A DNA stretch of 64,000 nt from Nitrospira sp. Its GTDB lineage: Bacteria > Nitrospirota > Nitrospiria > Nitrospirales > Nitrospiraceae. Each line of letters starts with the position of its first letter. Position 1 is the first letter of the stretch. The DNA lies in the NCBI GenBank assembly GCA_030653545.1, contig JAURZE010000028.1, positions 232,417-296,416 on the forward strand, read 5' to 3'. The position numbers were made by a program, and so were the translations under genes. A model generated the notes under the pieces. It was not told the origin of the DNA and made no database searches. It saw only the letters and a program-made list of their open reading frames with translations. This document shows positions 42,088 through 51,183 of the stretch, piece by piece.

Positions 42088-44760
42088 TCACTCGTATCTG
42101 AGGACGGACAGCGGTCGTTGCCCCAGCAGGCGATAGGTGCTGAGGAACCCCACGAGAAGCGTAAGGGCCATTGTGAGCCCCAGCCCGATGAGCAACACGT
42201 GTGGATGCAGCGTCCAGCCGAGTTCGAAGACCCATCGAAGGAGCGCCCAGGACAAGGCGCTGGCTAATCCGACGCCGATCGCGCCGCCCACCATTCCCAG
42301 CACCAGATATTCCATAGCGAACGATCCGACGAGCAACCCCCGTGTGGCGCCCAAGGCTTTCAACACTGCCGATTCATAGAGGCGGCGATACCGGGTTGCC
42401 GCGAGGGCCGCTCCCATGACGAGCCCTCCGGTGAGTAGGCAGAAGAGCGCGACGGCTCGAATGGCCAGAGACAGGCGATCGAGGACACGGGCGAAACTAT
42501 CGAGGACATCGCCGATATTAATCGCCGTCACGTTAGGAAATCCGGCGACGATTGCCTGTTGCAACGATACTTCGTCGGAAGGCGGCACCCGGACCGTCGC
42601 GACATAGGTGAGAGGCGCCCCATCCAGCGCGCCGGGCGACAGGACCATGTAGAAGTTGGTGGAGAAGTTGCCCCACTCTACTTTGCGAATGCTGCTGACC
42701 TCTGCGACCAGTGATGTGCCCTGAATATCCAGCTCGACCGTCTGTCCGACATCCAGCCCCATGGCCTTTGCTGCTTCCTCCTCAACCGAGACCCGGGGTA
42801 TGGGAAAGGTCTGTCCAGGTGTCCACCACCGCCCTTTTACGATGACGTTGTCCTTCGGGAGCTGATCCAAGAAGGTCAGTACATATTCTCTGGTCAGGTA
42901 CCAGGTCTTCCGGCGCTGCTCCTTGTCGGCCGCTTGGACGGTCCGTTCCTCTTCCTCGGATACGGCTTCGGTCTTGATCGGTTGGCCGTTCACGGCCACG
43001 AGCCGTGAGCGAACCAGGGGAGTCAGACTTGGTAGGTGGGGTTCTACCCGGTCACGGAGCAGACGGGAGATGCCGTCCACCTGGTCCGGTTGAATATCAA
43101 TGAAGAAAAACGTTGGGGCATCCGCTGGCCGGCTCTCTCCGATCTGTCGGAGCAAGGCTCGTTCAACCAGTGCGACGGTGACGATCACCATCACCCCAAT
43201 GCCGATGGCGATGGTCATGCTGACGGCCTGACTCCCCGGCCGAACAATGTTGCCGATCGCATGGCGAACGGCCAGACGCTTAGGACGGGCCACCACCGCC
43301 AGTGTCCTGATCACCAGCCAGGCGGCGCTTCCTAACAGTGCGAATGCGAGCGAGAAGGCTGCCATGAAGAGCAGCCCAATTTTCCACGTTCCGGCTTGCC
43401 ACATGGACAGCAGGGCGAGTCCTGCGGCGATCACCCCGGCGGTGAGCAGTTTCGTTCGATCAAGTCGCGCGATGTGTTGGCGCCATGTCCGATCGGTCGA
43501 GACCGAGGATGGTTCCGCCGCAAGCGCGTCACGCCGCAACAGCGCGACCGGTTTGACGGCTCGAATGGCCAGCAACGGCCACAAAGTAAAGAGCAACGTG
43601 GTGAGCAGGCCGAGGGCCAGGCCTTTGCCAAGCGGGAGGAGTGAAGGCAGCGAGAGTCCCGATGTAAAACCGATTTGCCCCAGCATGTCTGAGGCGAACC
43701 ACGAAGACAGCATCCACGGTACGGCCTGTTCTAAACTGATCCCGAGCGCCAGCCCTGCGATGCTTCCGGTCAGTCCCAAGAGGAGGGCCTGGGTCGCATA
43801 GGTTCGAATGATGGTCGGAGAATCGGCCCCGACGGTTTTCAGGATGGCGATGGTTGCCAGCTTTTCTCGAAGGAACGCGCGCACGGAGGTGGCGACGCCG
43901 ATGCCGCCGACAAACAAGGCGGTCAGTCCGATGAGCCCGAGATACCGTGTCAATTGTTCCAGAAATTGTTTCAGTTGCGGTTGTGCATCCCGATACGTCG
44001 ATACGCGTGCGGAATCCGCCGCCAGGCGGCTCCGCAATTCGTAGAGGAGCGGATCAATCTTAGTGGCGGCCGGGGTTTTTAACAGATAGCGTTCGCGTAC
44101 ACGACTGCCGAGCTTCACCAGCTCCGTGGCGCGGAGTCCGCCCTGGGCAATCAACACGCGAGGGCCCAAGCTGAAGGCATTCGCCATGCGGTCCGGCTCG
44201 GTGCGCACAATCCCGGTTATACGGAAGGTGGCCTGGCCGAGGGTGAGTGATTGGCCCAGCGTCAATCCCATTCGAATGAGTAGTGACTCCTGAACAACTG
44301 CGCCCCAGCAGGGCTCTCCCGGGCAGCCGGCCGACTGGAGTTGCAGCAGTTCCCACAGCGGGCGATCCGGTTCCAGGCGAAGGGCCCCATAAAATGGATA
44401 GAGCGACTCCACAGCCTTGAGTTCGACGATTTGTGACGATTGGCCGGGGGACGGTGTTCCGGGAACGTGAGCGGCCATGCCGATCAACTCGCTCACGTGA
44501 GTCATCGCAATGTCTCGACCTGTCAGCGAAGTGAGAAATGTGAGGCCTGCTGGACTCACCTGCCGTGAGAGGCGAACCTCAAGATCCCCGCCAAGTAAGC
44601 CGCGGGCTTCCTTCGTGACAGTCTGCTCAAGGTGGGCGGAAAACAGTGAGACTCCCACAAGGGCGCCCACTCCCACCGCAATACTGGTGAGAAAATAGAA
44701 AAAGTGCCGCCAGGCCGCGCGAGTTTCACGCCACGCCATTTTTAGGATGAATGTGTTCAC
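42088..44760 (-). CDS. ABC transporter permease, FtsX-like, large (MacB/LolC-type, YbbP-like)
   Basis: An 890-aa integral membrane protein with two FtsX cores: TM1 at the N-terminus, a periplasmic domain, then three helices (about 265-410), a middle part with more helices (about 430-520), a second periplasmic region, and a final three-helix FtsX core (about 745-885). This layout matches the YbbP family, whose partner genes are YbbA (ATPase) and TesA. Both partners are present here: the ATPase overlaps it by 4 bases and the esterase is next and divergent. Likely role: export or extraction of a lipid-like or hydrophobic compound; the substrate is unknown. Confidence 0.88.
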   Translation of the reverse strand: MNTFILKMAWRETRAAWRHFFYFLTSIAVGVGALVGVSLFSAHLEQTVTKEARGLLGGDLEVRLSRQVSPAGLTFLTSLTGRDIAMTHVSELIGMAAHVPGTPSPGQSSQIVELKAVESLYPFYGALRLEPDRPLWELLQLQSAGCPGEPCWGAVVQESLLIRMGLTLGQSLTLGQATFRITGIVRTEPDRMANAFSLGPRVLIAQGGLRATELVKLGSRVRERYLLKTPAATKIDPLLYELRSRLAADSARVSTYRDAQPQLKQFLEQLTRYLGLIGLTALFVGGIGVATSVRAFLREKLATIAILKTVGADSPTIIRTYATQALLLGLTGSIAGLALGISLEQAVPWMLSSWFASDMLGQIGFTSGLSLPSLLPLGKGLALGLLTTLLFTLWPLLAIRAVKPVALLRRDALAAEPSSVSTDRTWRQHIARLDRTKLLTAGVIAAGLALLSMWQAGTWKIGLLFMAAFSLAFALLGSAAWLVIRTLAVVARPKRLAVRHAIGNIVRPGSQAVSMTIAIGIGVMVIVTVALVERALLRQIGESRPADAPTFFFIDIQPDQVDGISRLLRDRVEPHLPSLTPLVRSRLVAVNGQPIKTEAVSEEEERTVQAADKEQRRKTWYLTREYVLTFLDQLPKDNVIVKGRWWTPGQTFPIPRVSVEEEAAKAMGLDVGQTVELDIQGTSLVAEVSSIRKVEWGNFSTNFYMVLSPGALDGAPLTYVATVRVPPSDEVSLQQAIVAGFPNVTAINIGDVLDSFARVLDRLSLAIRAVALFCLLTGGLVMGAALAATRYRRLYESAVLKALGATRGLLVGSFAMEYLVLGMVGGAIGVGLASALSWALLRWVFELGWTLHPHVLLIGLGLTMALTLLVGFLSTYRLLGQRPLSVLRYE

Positions 44761-45440
44761 GGAAGGGGGGCCGTCAATTGATCGGACTCGATGCGGCCAT
44801 CGCGCAACGCGACGACTCGTTGCATTCGACCGGCCAGGTCTTGGTCATGCGTGACGAGGACCAGGGTGGTGCCAAAATCTCGATGCATGGCCAGGAGGAG
44901 GTTGATCACCTGTACTCCTGTCGTGCTATCCAAATTGCCGGTCGGTTCATCGGCAAATAAGAATGGTGGACGGCAGGCAAAGGCCCGGGCGACCGCGACG
45001 CGCTGCTGTTCTCCGCCGGATAGCTGCACGGGATAATGATCGAGGCGGTCGGCCAGTCCCACGGAGGCCAACAATTCTGCCGCACGCACATCGCCTCCCC
45101 GCTCGCCGCTCAGTTCGAGGGGAACGGTGACATTCTCTAGGGCGGTGAGTGTGGGGATAAGATGGAACGATTGGAAGATGTAGCCGATCTTCGCGCGTCT
45201 GAACCTGGCCAGGGCGCTTTCGGACATGGCCGTCAATTCTTGTTCATCCAACAGGATGGAGCCCGATGTCGGGCGATCGAGGCCGGCCATTAATCCCAGG
45301 AGCGTCGATTTCCCGCTCCCTGATGGTCCGACAATCGCGACCATCTGTTTGTCCGGAATCTCCAATGAGACATTGTCCAGAATAGGAACTGCTCGCCCTC
45401 CGGCTGCCAGACTCATTGAAAGTTGGGTGATGCGAATCAT
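44757..45440 (-). CDS. ABC transporter ATP-binding protein (LolD/YbbA-like)
   Basis: A 227-aa cytoplasmic ATPase subunit. Walker A GPSGSGKST at 38-46, Q-loop in YIFQSFHLIPTLTALENV, signature LSGGEQQRVAVARA, Walker B FLFADEPTGNLDS, and H-loop LVTHD, all typical of the MacB/LolD group. It powers the permease encoded immediately downstream (4-base overlap). Start ATG 45440 has AAGGAAAG a few bases ahead. Confidence 0.95.
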   Translation of the reverse strand: MIRITQLSMSLAAGGRAVPILDNVSLEIPDKQMVAIVGPSGSGKSTLLGLMAGLDRPTSGSILLDEQELTAMSESALARFRRAKIGYIFQSFHLIPTLTALENVTVPLELSGERGGDVRAAELLASVGLADRLDHYPVQLSGGEQQRVAVARAFACRPPFLFADEPTGNLDSTTGVQVINLLLAMHRDFGTTLVLVTHDQDLAGRMQRVVALRDGRIESDQLTAPLP

Positions 45441-45481
45441 GAGACAGTGCTTTCCTTCCTCATCTCGGAGCAGACCCCAAA

Positions 45482-46204
45482 ATGATATTATACTGTACAG
45501 ATATGGAACGTCGGTCGAAATTACAAACGCTTGGAATAGGCGCGTATGTCGGATGGCTCATTCTGACTGGACTTTCAGGCGTGCCCTCTTTCGCTCGGGC
45601 TGCGGGCCCGCCATCGGTCGATGATCGACCCAGGATCGTGGCGTTTGGGGACAGTCTGACTGCCGGGCTCGGCGTTGCTGCTGATGAGACCTATCCGGCG
45701 GAGTTGCAGCGGCGATTGGATGCGCTCGGGCTGCGATATCGGGTCGTCAACGCCGGTGTGAGCGGAGAGACGACTGCGGGGGGGCTGCGCCGTGTGCCGT
45801 GGATCTTGCGGAGCAAGCCAGAAATCGTGATTCTCGAACTGGGAGCCAATGACGGTCTGAGAGGACTGCGAGTGGAAGAGACGAAAGCCAATCTTGAGCA
45901 CATCATTCAGCAGCTGCAAGAATCCGGCACGCAAGTGATTCTGGCCGGCATGAAGCTCCCGCCCAATTACGGTAACGATTACCTTTCAGCATTCGAACGC
46001 CTCTATCTTGACCTGGCGACGCGCTATCGCTTGCCGCTCATCCCATTTTTCCTCGAAGGAGTGGCGGCCTCCAATACGTTAAACCAGGCCGATGGCATCC
46101 ACCCGACAGCCCGGGGCTATCGCGCGATTGTGGAAATGATGCTTGGAAGGTTGCAGCCGGTTCTGAAGGGTAGGGAGAAGATGCACAACGGGGCGAAAAA
46201 ATAG
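45482..46204 (+). CDS. GDSL-type esterase/lysophospholipase (TesA-like)
   Basis: A 240-aa exported hydrolase. A signal-like helix (GAYVGWLILTGLSGVPSFAR) precedes the SGNH fold: block I FGDSLTAGLG (nucleophile Ser), block II Gly in GVSGETTAGG, block III GANDGLRG, block V DGIHPTARGY (Asp and His). Closest to TesA/arylesterase. Two starts are possible: 45482 (GGAG 11 bases upstream) or 45503; the latter lacks a ribosome site. Divergent from the YbbA-like ATPase gene, an arrangement seen in other Gram-negatives and suggesting joint work on lysolipids. Confidence 0.9.
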   Translation: MILYCTDMERRSKLQTLGIGAYVGWLILTGLSGVPSFARAAGPPSVDDRPRIVAFGDSLTAGLGVAADETYPAELQRRLDALGLRYRVVNAGVSGETTAGGLRRVPWILRSKPEIVILELGANDGLRGLRVEETKANLEHIIQQLQESGTQVILAGMKLPPNYGNDYLSAFERLYLDLATRYRLPLIPFFLEGVAASNTLNQADGIHPTARGYRAIVEMMLGRLQPVLKGREKMHNGAKK

Positions 46205-46207
46205 ATT

Positions 46208-46237
46208 CCTGCCTTGCCGATTTCTCAGCAAGGCAGG
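46208..46237. terminator. Bidirectional hairpin between convergent genes
   Basis: Perfect 10-bp stem CCTGCCTTGC/GCAAGGCAGG (46208-46217 with 46228-46237) with a 10-base loop, just after the esterase stop and before the stop of the convergent small gene at 46268. There is no strong T-run on either side. Confidence 0.45.
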
Positions 46238-46267
46238 AGTCTGCTATCAACCGGTACCAGGGAGAGG

Positions 46268-46459
46268 CTACGACTTCTTCAGGAATGTGTCGTACACGCC
46301 GTACGCCAGAATTCCCCCGATCATGACATAGTACAACCCGGTGATGCCACTGTAGTCCGGGGGACCGTCACCATGCGCCTCATTCGCCAGGACTTGAGGA
46401 GCAACTGTTAGTACGACCGCAAGAGCCACGCTCCCTGTTTCCAGAAATCTCTTCATCAT
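46268..46459 (-). CDS. Small membrane protein of unknown function
   Basis: A 63-aa protein with a signal-like first helix (GSVALAVVLTVAPQVLANEA) and a second hydrophobic helix near the C-terminus (GLYYVMIGGILAYGVYDTFL) ending in a lysine cap. The linker is HGDGPPDYSGI. The first ATG downstream of GGGAGGA with proper spacing is at 46459 (second of three). Such two-helix mini-proteins are often accessory subunits of respiratory or transport complexes, but nothing here proves this. Strong ribosome site supports that it is a real gene. Confidence 0.65.
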   Translation of the reverse strand: MMKRFLETGSVALAVVLTVAPQVLANEAHGDGPPDYSGITGLYYVMIGGILAYGVYDTFLKKS

Positions 46460-46584
46460 AATCATTCCTCCCTCAAGGGTATATCGAAAATGAGGAGCGC
46501 ATTTTACAAAAATAGAATGGAGTTGCGCAAGATCCCTGTACATAAACTCGGGAGGGGGATGATCTGCGACTTGTATGAGCAAAT

Positions 46585-47505
46585 TTACCGTGGAGCAGTT
46601 TGTTTCGCGATGGAGTTGAGGGCTTCAGCGACTTGCTTGCACGAACCGGCCATTCGATCAAGCTGGTTCCCTTTGCTGGCAAAATCCTGAGCCAGCGACT
46701 TCAGCTGGCCATCGTAGCGGCTGACTTCCCCTGAAAGTTCAGCAACTTTGCTTAAGACGACTTTGTAGGTTGCGACCTCTTGCTGGAGCGCTTGTGTTGT
46801 TGCCTGAGCAGCCTTTGCTTCCGCAGTAGAAGCCTGGAGTTGTTGACTTAATCGAGCAACATAGGCCTCTCGGTCCCGCATGTCCGATTCCAGCTTCAAC
46901 TGGACCTCTTCGCTATCCCGGCGGCGATCCTCCAGATTACGGATAGTCTGGATCCAGTTCGCAACTTCCCCAGGAGCAATCTGAGGAGGCAGAGGCATCG
47001 ATTGGACCTGTTCAATCGCCTTCATCGCAGGCTGCAGCCACTCTACAAACACCATGACTTCGCTGAGCTTGACGTCGGTTGATGAGTTTTGGCCCATTGT
47101 CGATGTTCCGTTTCCATTAGTCGGAGGTTCGGATTGCGTGGCTGCTTTGAGGTCTCGTGGAATGTCTTTGGTCTTCCGGGATTGTCGCGGTTGGGACCAT
47201 CGGTGGTACTCGAGCAAGACAGCAATGCAGTGGCGGCAAATCGGTTCTTCGGGAAGGGTACAGGAACATTTCGAAATTAAGTGCCCGTCTTTCAACCGGA
47301 TGGTTTGTTCATAAAGCCCTGAGTTTCCGATGACCGCGGAAGAAATCTGCGCGTCGTCGGCTTCCACGATGCGAACCCGATTCTCGGACAAGTATTGATG
47401 GCCGATCTGGAAGGCGGAAGTTTCGACCACTGCCTTGATCATCTGGGGGTCCAGAAGACCGAGTCGGTCGGCGCTGCAGGGAATTTTGTTTCGCATGGTT
47501 GCCAT
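46585..47505 (-). CDS. SWIM zinc-finger protein with C-terminal coiled-coil
   Basis: A 306-aa protein. Residues about 20-105 carry a SWIM-type domain: EADDAQISSAVIGNSGLYEQ, then KCSCTLPEEPICRHCIAVLL with C-x-C...C-x-H-C ligands. A variable linker follows, then about 190-300 is coiled-coil (EVQLKLESDMRDREAYVARL, LQQEVATYKVVLSKVAELSG). SWIM domains bind DNA or protein and usually accompany SNF2 helicases or MuDR-type proteins; here there is no partner domain or gene. Start 47505 is set by TAGGA 9 bases upstream. Function unknown. Confidence 0.8.
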   Translation of the reverse strand: MATMRNKIPCSADRLGLLDPQMIKAVVETSAFQIGHQYLSENRVRIVEADDAQISSAVIGNSGLYEQTIRLKDGHLISKCSCTLPEEPICRHCIAVLLEYHRWSQPRQSRKTKDIPRDLKAATQSEPPTNGNGTSTMGQNSSTDVKLSEVMVFVEWLQPAMKAIEQVQSMPLPPQIAPGEVANWIQTIRNLEDRRRDSEEVQLKLESDMRDREAYVARLSQQLQASTAEAKAAQATTQALQQEVATYKVVLSKVAELSGEVSRYDGQLKSLAQDFASKGNQLDRMAGSCKQVAEALNSIAKQTAPR

Positions 47506-47610
47506 AGAGTCTAATCCTAGATGTGAAAGCAGTCTGCCTCGCTGGTTCGGCACTGTCAAGCGGTGCGCGGTTTTGCTCGCAGGCCGAGAGTTCTAGTCGG
47601 AATCCGGATG

Positions 47611-48615
47611 CTACCGGCAGCGCTGTGGCGGGCCCTGCTGGCTGATGGGGGTGAGCCATACATAATCTGCGATGCCGTCGTGGACGAGATCCTGGATGTC
47701 TTCAATGCGTGTGTGATCGAAGGAGGCCATGTACACCGTTACTTGGGCGATCGGCCCGTCCATGCGACGTGCGACACGTTTCGGGATGGGCAGATTATAT
47801 TGAATGTGTCCGCCACCTGTGTAACTGAGAATCACTGTGTGGTCCTGAGGACTTTGGCGAGCGGTGAGAAGTGCCGCCGCCACCGTTTTGGCCATGCCTT
47901 CGTCGCGCACCATAGAAGCTTCGTACATTCTTACATAGTCCTCGTCGCTCCCCCCTCCGTGGCAGCGTTTCAGCTGATCCAAAATCCTGAGGCGGTAGGC
48001 CTGGTCATCGACAATGTCTTCACGATCCATTCCCCATTCAACCCAGTCCTGTCCCGTTCGAGCTTTATCAAGGCCGATTTTTACGACCTGTCGGATCAGT
48101 GGCTTGGGAGGATTCATGGCTCGGAGCCTGATCCGGTGCTCGCGGGAAAAATTGATCAATGGCTCGTAGTTATCAAAGGCGCCACCCCAGTTTTGCTTCC
48201 AGCGGCTTCGATCAAGAAATGCCTGCCGGTCCAGACCGGGTGTGGTGAGGTATTCATTCAGCCCAGGTTGCCCGTCCCATCCGAACATCTCCATCGTGAG
48301 CATCGGACGCCTGCCGTTCGCCAGCACCGTTTGCAGCACGGACAAAGCGGCATCTATGTGGTGTTGGTTGTAGTGCTCTTCCCCAAGGTAGACGATGTCA
48401 AAACGTGTGAGCGTCATAAGGAATGTTGGGAGATCGATGGATCGCCCCGTTTTTACGTCGATCACGCGGCCCGCTTGCCAGGATGTAACAGGAGAATTTG
48501 AAGGAATTGTAGATGTGCTGCTCGCACAGGCCGTGAAAAGAAAGTAGCCGATGACCAGGAGTAAAAGAGGGAGGATGTGAGAGGTTGTAAACCGGTGGGC
48601 AACGAATGGAATCAT
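47611..48615 (-). CDS. ChaN-family lipoprotein (haem-binding type)
   Basis: A 334-aa exported protein with a lipobox (FLFTAC) after a hydrophobic signal, then a ChaN/DUF399 domain: RFDIVYLGEEHYNQHHIDAA and PMLTMEMFGWDGQPGLNEYL, with later LSYTGGGHIQYNLPIPKRV. The conserved GEEHxxxxH histidines may bind haem in the characterised Campylobacter protein ChaN. The start is taken at the third codon (48615), 8 bases after AGGAG. It stands alone between two other single genes and is likely an outer-membrane or periplasmic lipoprotein. Confidence 0.85.
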   Translation of the reverse strand: MIPFVAHRFTTSHILPLLLLVIGYFLFTACASSTSTIPSNSPVTSWQAGRVIDVKTGRSIDLPTFLMTLTRFDIVYLGEEHYNQHHIDAALSVLQTVLANGRRPMLTMEMFGWDGQPGLNEYLTTPGLDRQAFLDRSRWKQNWGGAFDNYEPLINFSREHRIRLRAMNPPKPLIRQVVKIGLDKARTGQDWVEWGMDREDIVDDQAYRLRILDQLKRCHGGGSDEDYVRMYEASMVRDEGMAKTVAAALLTARQSPQDHTVILSYTGGGHIQYNLPIPKRVARRMDGPIAQVTVYMASFDHTRIEDIQDLVHDGIADYVWLTPISQQGPPQRCR

Positions 48616-48747
48616 AGGCATCTCCTAACACAGCAAGTCTGCTGCGACAAGCCTGTTATCTTGACGGGAGAAGAACCGGACTACTATCCTCCCTTGTCCA
48701 GAGTGAACGTGAGAGGTTTATCATGCGATGCATCCACGGTATTGAAT

Positions 48748-50067
48748 ATGTCTGAGAGCGACGTCATTGCAGGATTCCGTCAAGCCGTGAATCGTGCTGT
48801 TTGTGAATCTGGGCAGAAGTGGGAGGATTCCAGGCGTCTTCTGGAGCCTGCAGTATTTCCGTCGATTATTGGACAATTGGCGCAGCGGTCTCAGACGGCT
48901 TCAATGCCCCATCAGGTGAAAGCCGCGCTGGCTCATGTGTTGGGCCGGGGCCAGGCCCGCCGTGTTCAGGATCTTGATGGCGCAGCACTCAAGGGTCTAA
49001 CCGGATACCCGCCGTCGAAAGCGTTCCGCTCACTGTGCCTCTATTTTGGTCTCGTTCAGGGCCGAGCTTCGAAATGGCCCACCGCAGATCTTCCCAGTGA
49101 AGCAGTGGCGCGCGGGCTTCAATCGATGACCAATCCGTTCGATCTCCTGCTCACGACGCCTGTCGCCACCGTGCTTGATCTGGGTGCCGGCGATCTTTCA
49201 TTTGCTGGTGAGCTTGTCGATCGCTACCTTCCAACGCTTCACACTCATCAACAGGAGCTGGTCCTGCATGCGGTGGATCGTCTGGATCCTCGCTCGAAAC
49301 TGGGCGGGCCACTGCATCCGGGACGAGACCGGATTGCCCAACTACAAGCGAGACCGGGCCTGACCTTTCGTTTTTACGGCAATCAGGACATGTTCGACCT
49401 TCACAAATTGGATGAGGCCGGTCATTTGGCGCCACGGTATACCCTGGTCACCTGCTGGGCTCCCGCGACACCCACGTTTGCCTATGAGCCGACGCGACTC
49501 TCTGAGGCGGTCATCCAGGAAGATCTTCGTCGGAGCAAGGGTGCATTTCGGCATGTGCGCTATGAGGGCGAATCGGCCCTCGAAGTACAGCACGGGGAAC
49601 GAGCCCTAATCTTCCCTGCATGGAAATTTGACATTCGCGGGCCAGTGGCCCTTCTGAACCTCATCGCCCGCCGCGGGCTGGTTGGGGTATTGGGTGCGGT
49701 GGACTCCCAGGTATTCTGGGAGATGCTGGCGCAATTACTCGAAGAGTCCCGCTACCGTCCCCAGAATCAGCCGTTTAGTCAGGAGAGCCTCCCCGTCGTA
49801 TTTGGTGACATCTACCGACGTCTGATGAAACTGAAGGTGGGGGACACCGTCTCGCTTGCCCAACTCGGCGTCCTGCGTGCACGTATTCCTGGAAATGATG
49901 GGCCTGACGCCGAGCAGCCCCCTTTCGGATTTCGGGATGTGTGGATCCGGCGAGGGGCCGTGTTTCCCGGTGTCCCCGCTAGCAGTACCGCTCGTCAATT
50001 CATGCATATGCGCGAAGAAAGTCCGCCCTGGTTTCTCACGCTCGTTCCAGACGATCTCCGGCCATAG
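48748..50067 (+). CDS. Hypothetical protein with methyltransferase-like motif
   Basis: A 439-aa soluble protein. After a helical front (about 1-130) it has ATVLDLGAGDLSFAGELVDR, a good match to the SAM-binding glycine loop (E/D-x-G-x-G), then LHAVDRLDPRSKLGGPLHPG at the position where class I methyltransferases have an acidic residue after strand two. The remainder (TLVTCWAPATPTFAYEPTRL, GPVALLNLIARRGLVGVLGA) is not familiar. I infer a Rossmann-type methyltransferase of unknown target. The ATG at 48748 is chosen because the frame upstream is not protein-like, though no clear ribosome site precedes it. Confidence 0.6.
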   Translation: MSESDVIAGFRQAVNRAVCESGQKWEDSRRLLEPAVFPSIIGQLAQRSQTASMPHQVKAALAHVLGRGQARRVQDLDGAALKGLTGYPPSKAFRSLCLYFGLVQGRASKWPTADLPSEAVARGLQSMTNPFDLLLTTPVATVLDLGAGDLSFAGELVDRYLPTLHTHQQELVLHAVDRLDPRSKLGGPLHPGRDRIAQLQARPGLTFRFYGNQDMFDLHKLDEAGHLAPRYTLVTCWAPATPTFAYEPTRLSEAVIQEDLRRSKGAFRHVRYEGESALEVQHGERALIFPAWKFDIRGPVALLNLIARRGLVGVLGAVDSQVFWEMLAQLLEESRYRPQNQPFSQESLPVVFGDIYRRLMKLKVGDTVSLAQLGVLRARIPGNDGPDAEQPPFGFRDVWIRRGAVFPGVPASSTARQFMHMREESPPWFLTLVPDDLRP

Positions 50068-50120
50068 CCACTCTCCCGTGGGCGTTTGCTGCAGCCCTTC
50101 CGCAAGATACTGACGAAAAA

Positions 50121-50149
50121 TTGACCACCTGTAGACCCTTTGTTAGACT
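50121..50149 (+). promoter_or_regulatory. Sigma70-type promoter for the MoxR operon
   Basis: TTGACC (50121-50126), a 17-base spacer, then TAGACT (50144-50149). Five of six and four of six consensus bases. The start site would be near 50156, about 45 bases ahead of the MoxR ATG. Confidence 0.6.
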
Positions 50150-50202
50150 TTCTTCGTGTCTTGCCAGAACCTCCATCTCAATAGGAACGGCGATTCAATC
50201 TC

Positions 50203-51144
50203 ATGAAATCTACACAACTCGTTTCCTCTATTCAGGAGAATATCGCGCGCGTGATTAAGGGCAAATCCAGAGTCATCGAGCTGACCGTCGTGGCGCTTCT
50301 GGCTCGTGGACACCTGCTGCTCGAAGATGTGCCAGGCGTCGGGAAAACGACATTGGCCCATAGTCTGGCTCGCTCGTTGGACTGTTCCTTCAAGCGCATC
50401 CAATTTACCAGCGATCTGCTTCCGTCCGACATTGTGGGTGTCTCCATCTTCAATCGGCAAAAGCAGGGATTTGAATTTGTGCCGGGACCGATCTTCGCGA
50501 ATATCGTGCTGGCCGACGAGATCAATCGAACGACGCCCAAGACGCAAAGTAGTTTGTTGGAGGCCATGAGTGAAGCGCAGATCTCGGTCGACAACCAGAC
50601 TTGTCCCCTTCACCAACCATTCATGGTCATTGCCACTCAGAACCCCGCTGAGTATCACGGCACATTTCCCTTGCCGGAATCCCAGCTCGACCGCTTCTTA
50701 ATGCGGGTGCAGATCGGCTATCCGTCCGCCGAGGAAGAGCGCAAGGTGCTGGAGCGGCCACAATCGCTTCACCCGGCCGAGGCGCTACAGCCAGTTGCCA
50801 CGGGCCAGGATGTCCTCGCGCTACAGCAACAGGTTGATGATGTACTGATGGAAGATAGTCTCATGGACTATCTTCTGGCGATCGTGTTGGCGACTCGACA
50901 GTCGGATTTGCTGTCGCTGGGAGTCAGCACGCGCGGAGCGTTGGCGCTCTGTCGGGCGGCCAAGGCGCTGGCCTTTGTGCGGGGCCGAGCCTATTGCCTG
51001 CCGGACGACATCAAAGAGCTGGCCCCTGCGGTTCTGTCTCATCGCATTATGGTGAGTCGCTCGCAGGGCCTGCGCCATCGCAGCTTTGAACAGTCGGAGC
51101 AGATTATTCAGGATCTGGTCGAGTCCGTCCCCGTTCCAGTCTAA
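50203..51144 (+). CDS. MoxR-family AAA+ ATPase
   Basis: A 313-aa AAA+ chaperone-like ATPase. Walker A LLEDVPGVGKTTLAHSLA, the strand FQRIQ-type FKRIQFTSDLLPSDIVGVSI, Walker B NIVLADEINRTTPKTQSSLL, sensor 1 in FMVIATQNPAEYHGTFPLPE and the arginine finger in ESQLDRFLMRV. MoxR proteins assist maturation or metal insertion with DUF58/vWA partners, and the next gene encodes such a partner. First gene of a three-gene operon. Confidence 0.95.
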   Translation: MKSTQLVSSIQENIARVIKGKSRVIELTVVALLARGHLLLEDVPGVGKTTLAHSLARSLDCSFKRIQFTSDLLPSDIVGVSIFNRQKQGFEFVPGPIFANIVLADEINRTTPKTQSSLLEAMSEAQISVDNQTCPLHQPFMVIATQNPAEYHGTFPLPESQLDRFLMRVQIGYPSAEEERKVLERPQSLHPAEALQPVATGQDVLALQQQVDDVLMEDSLMDYLLAIVLATRQSDLLSLGVSTRGALALCRAAKALAFVRGRAYCLPDDIKELAPAVLSHRIMVSRSQGLRHRSFEQSEQIIQDLVESVPVPV

Positions 51145-51183
51145 CGACGGTGTACAGTCCCGCTTACCCGGAATACTGGCGAT

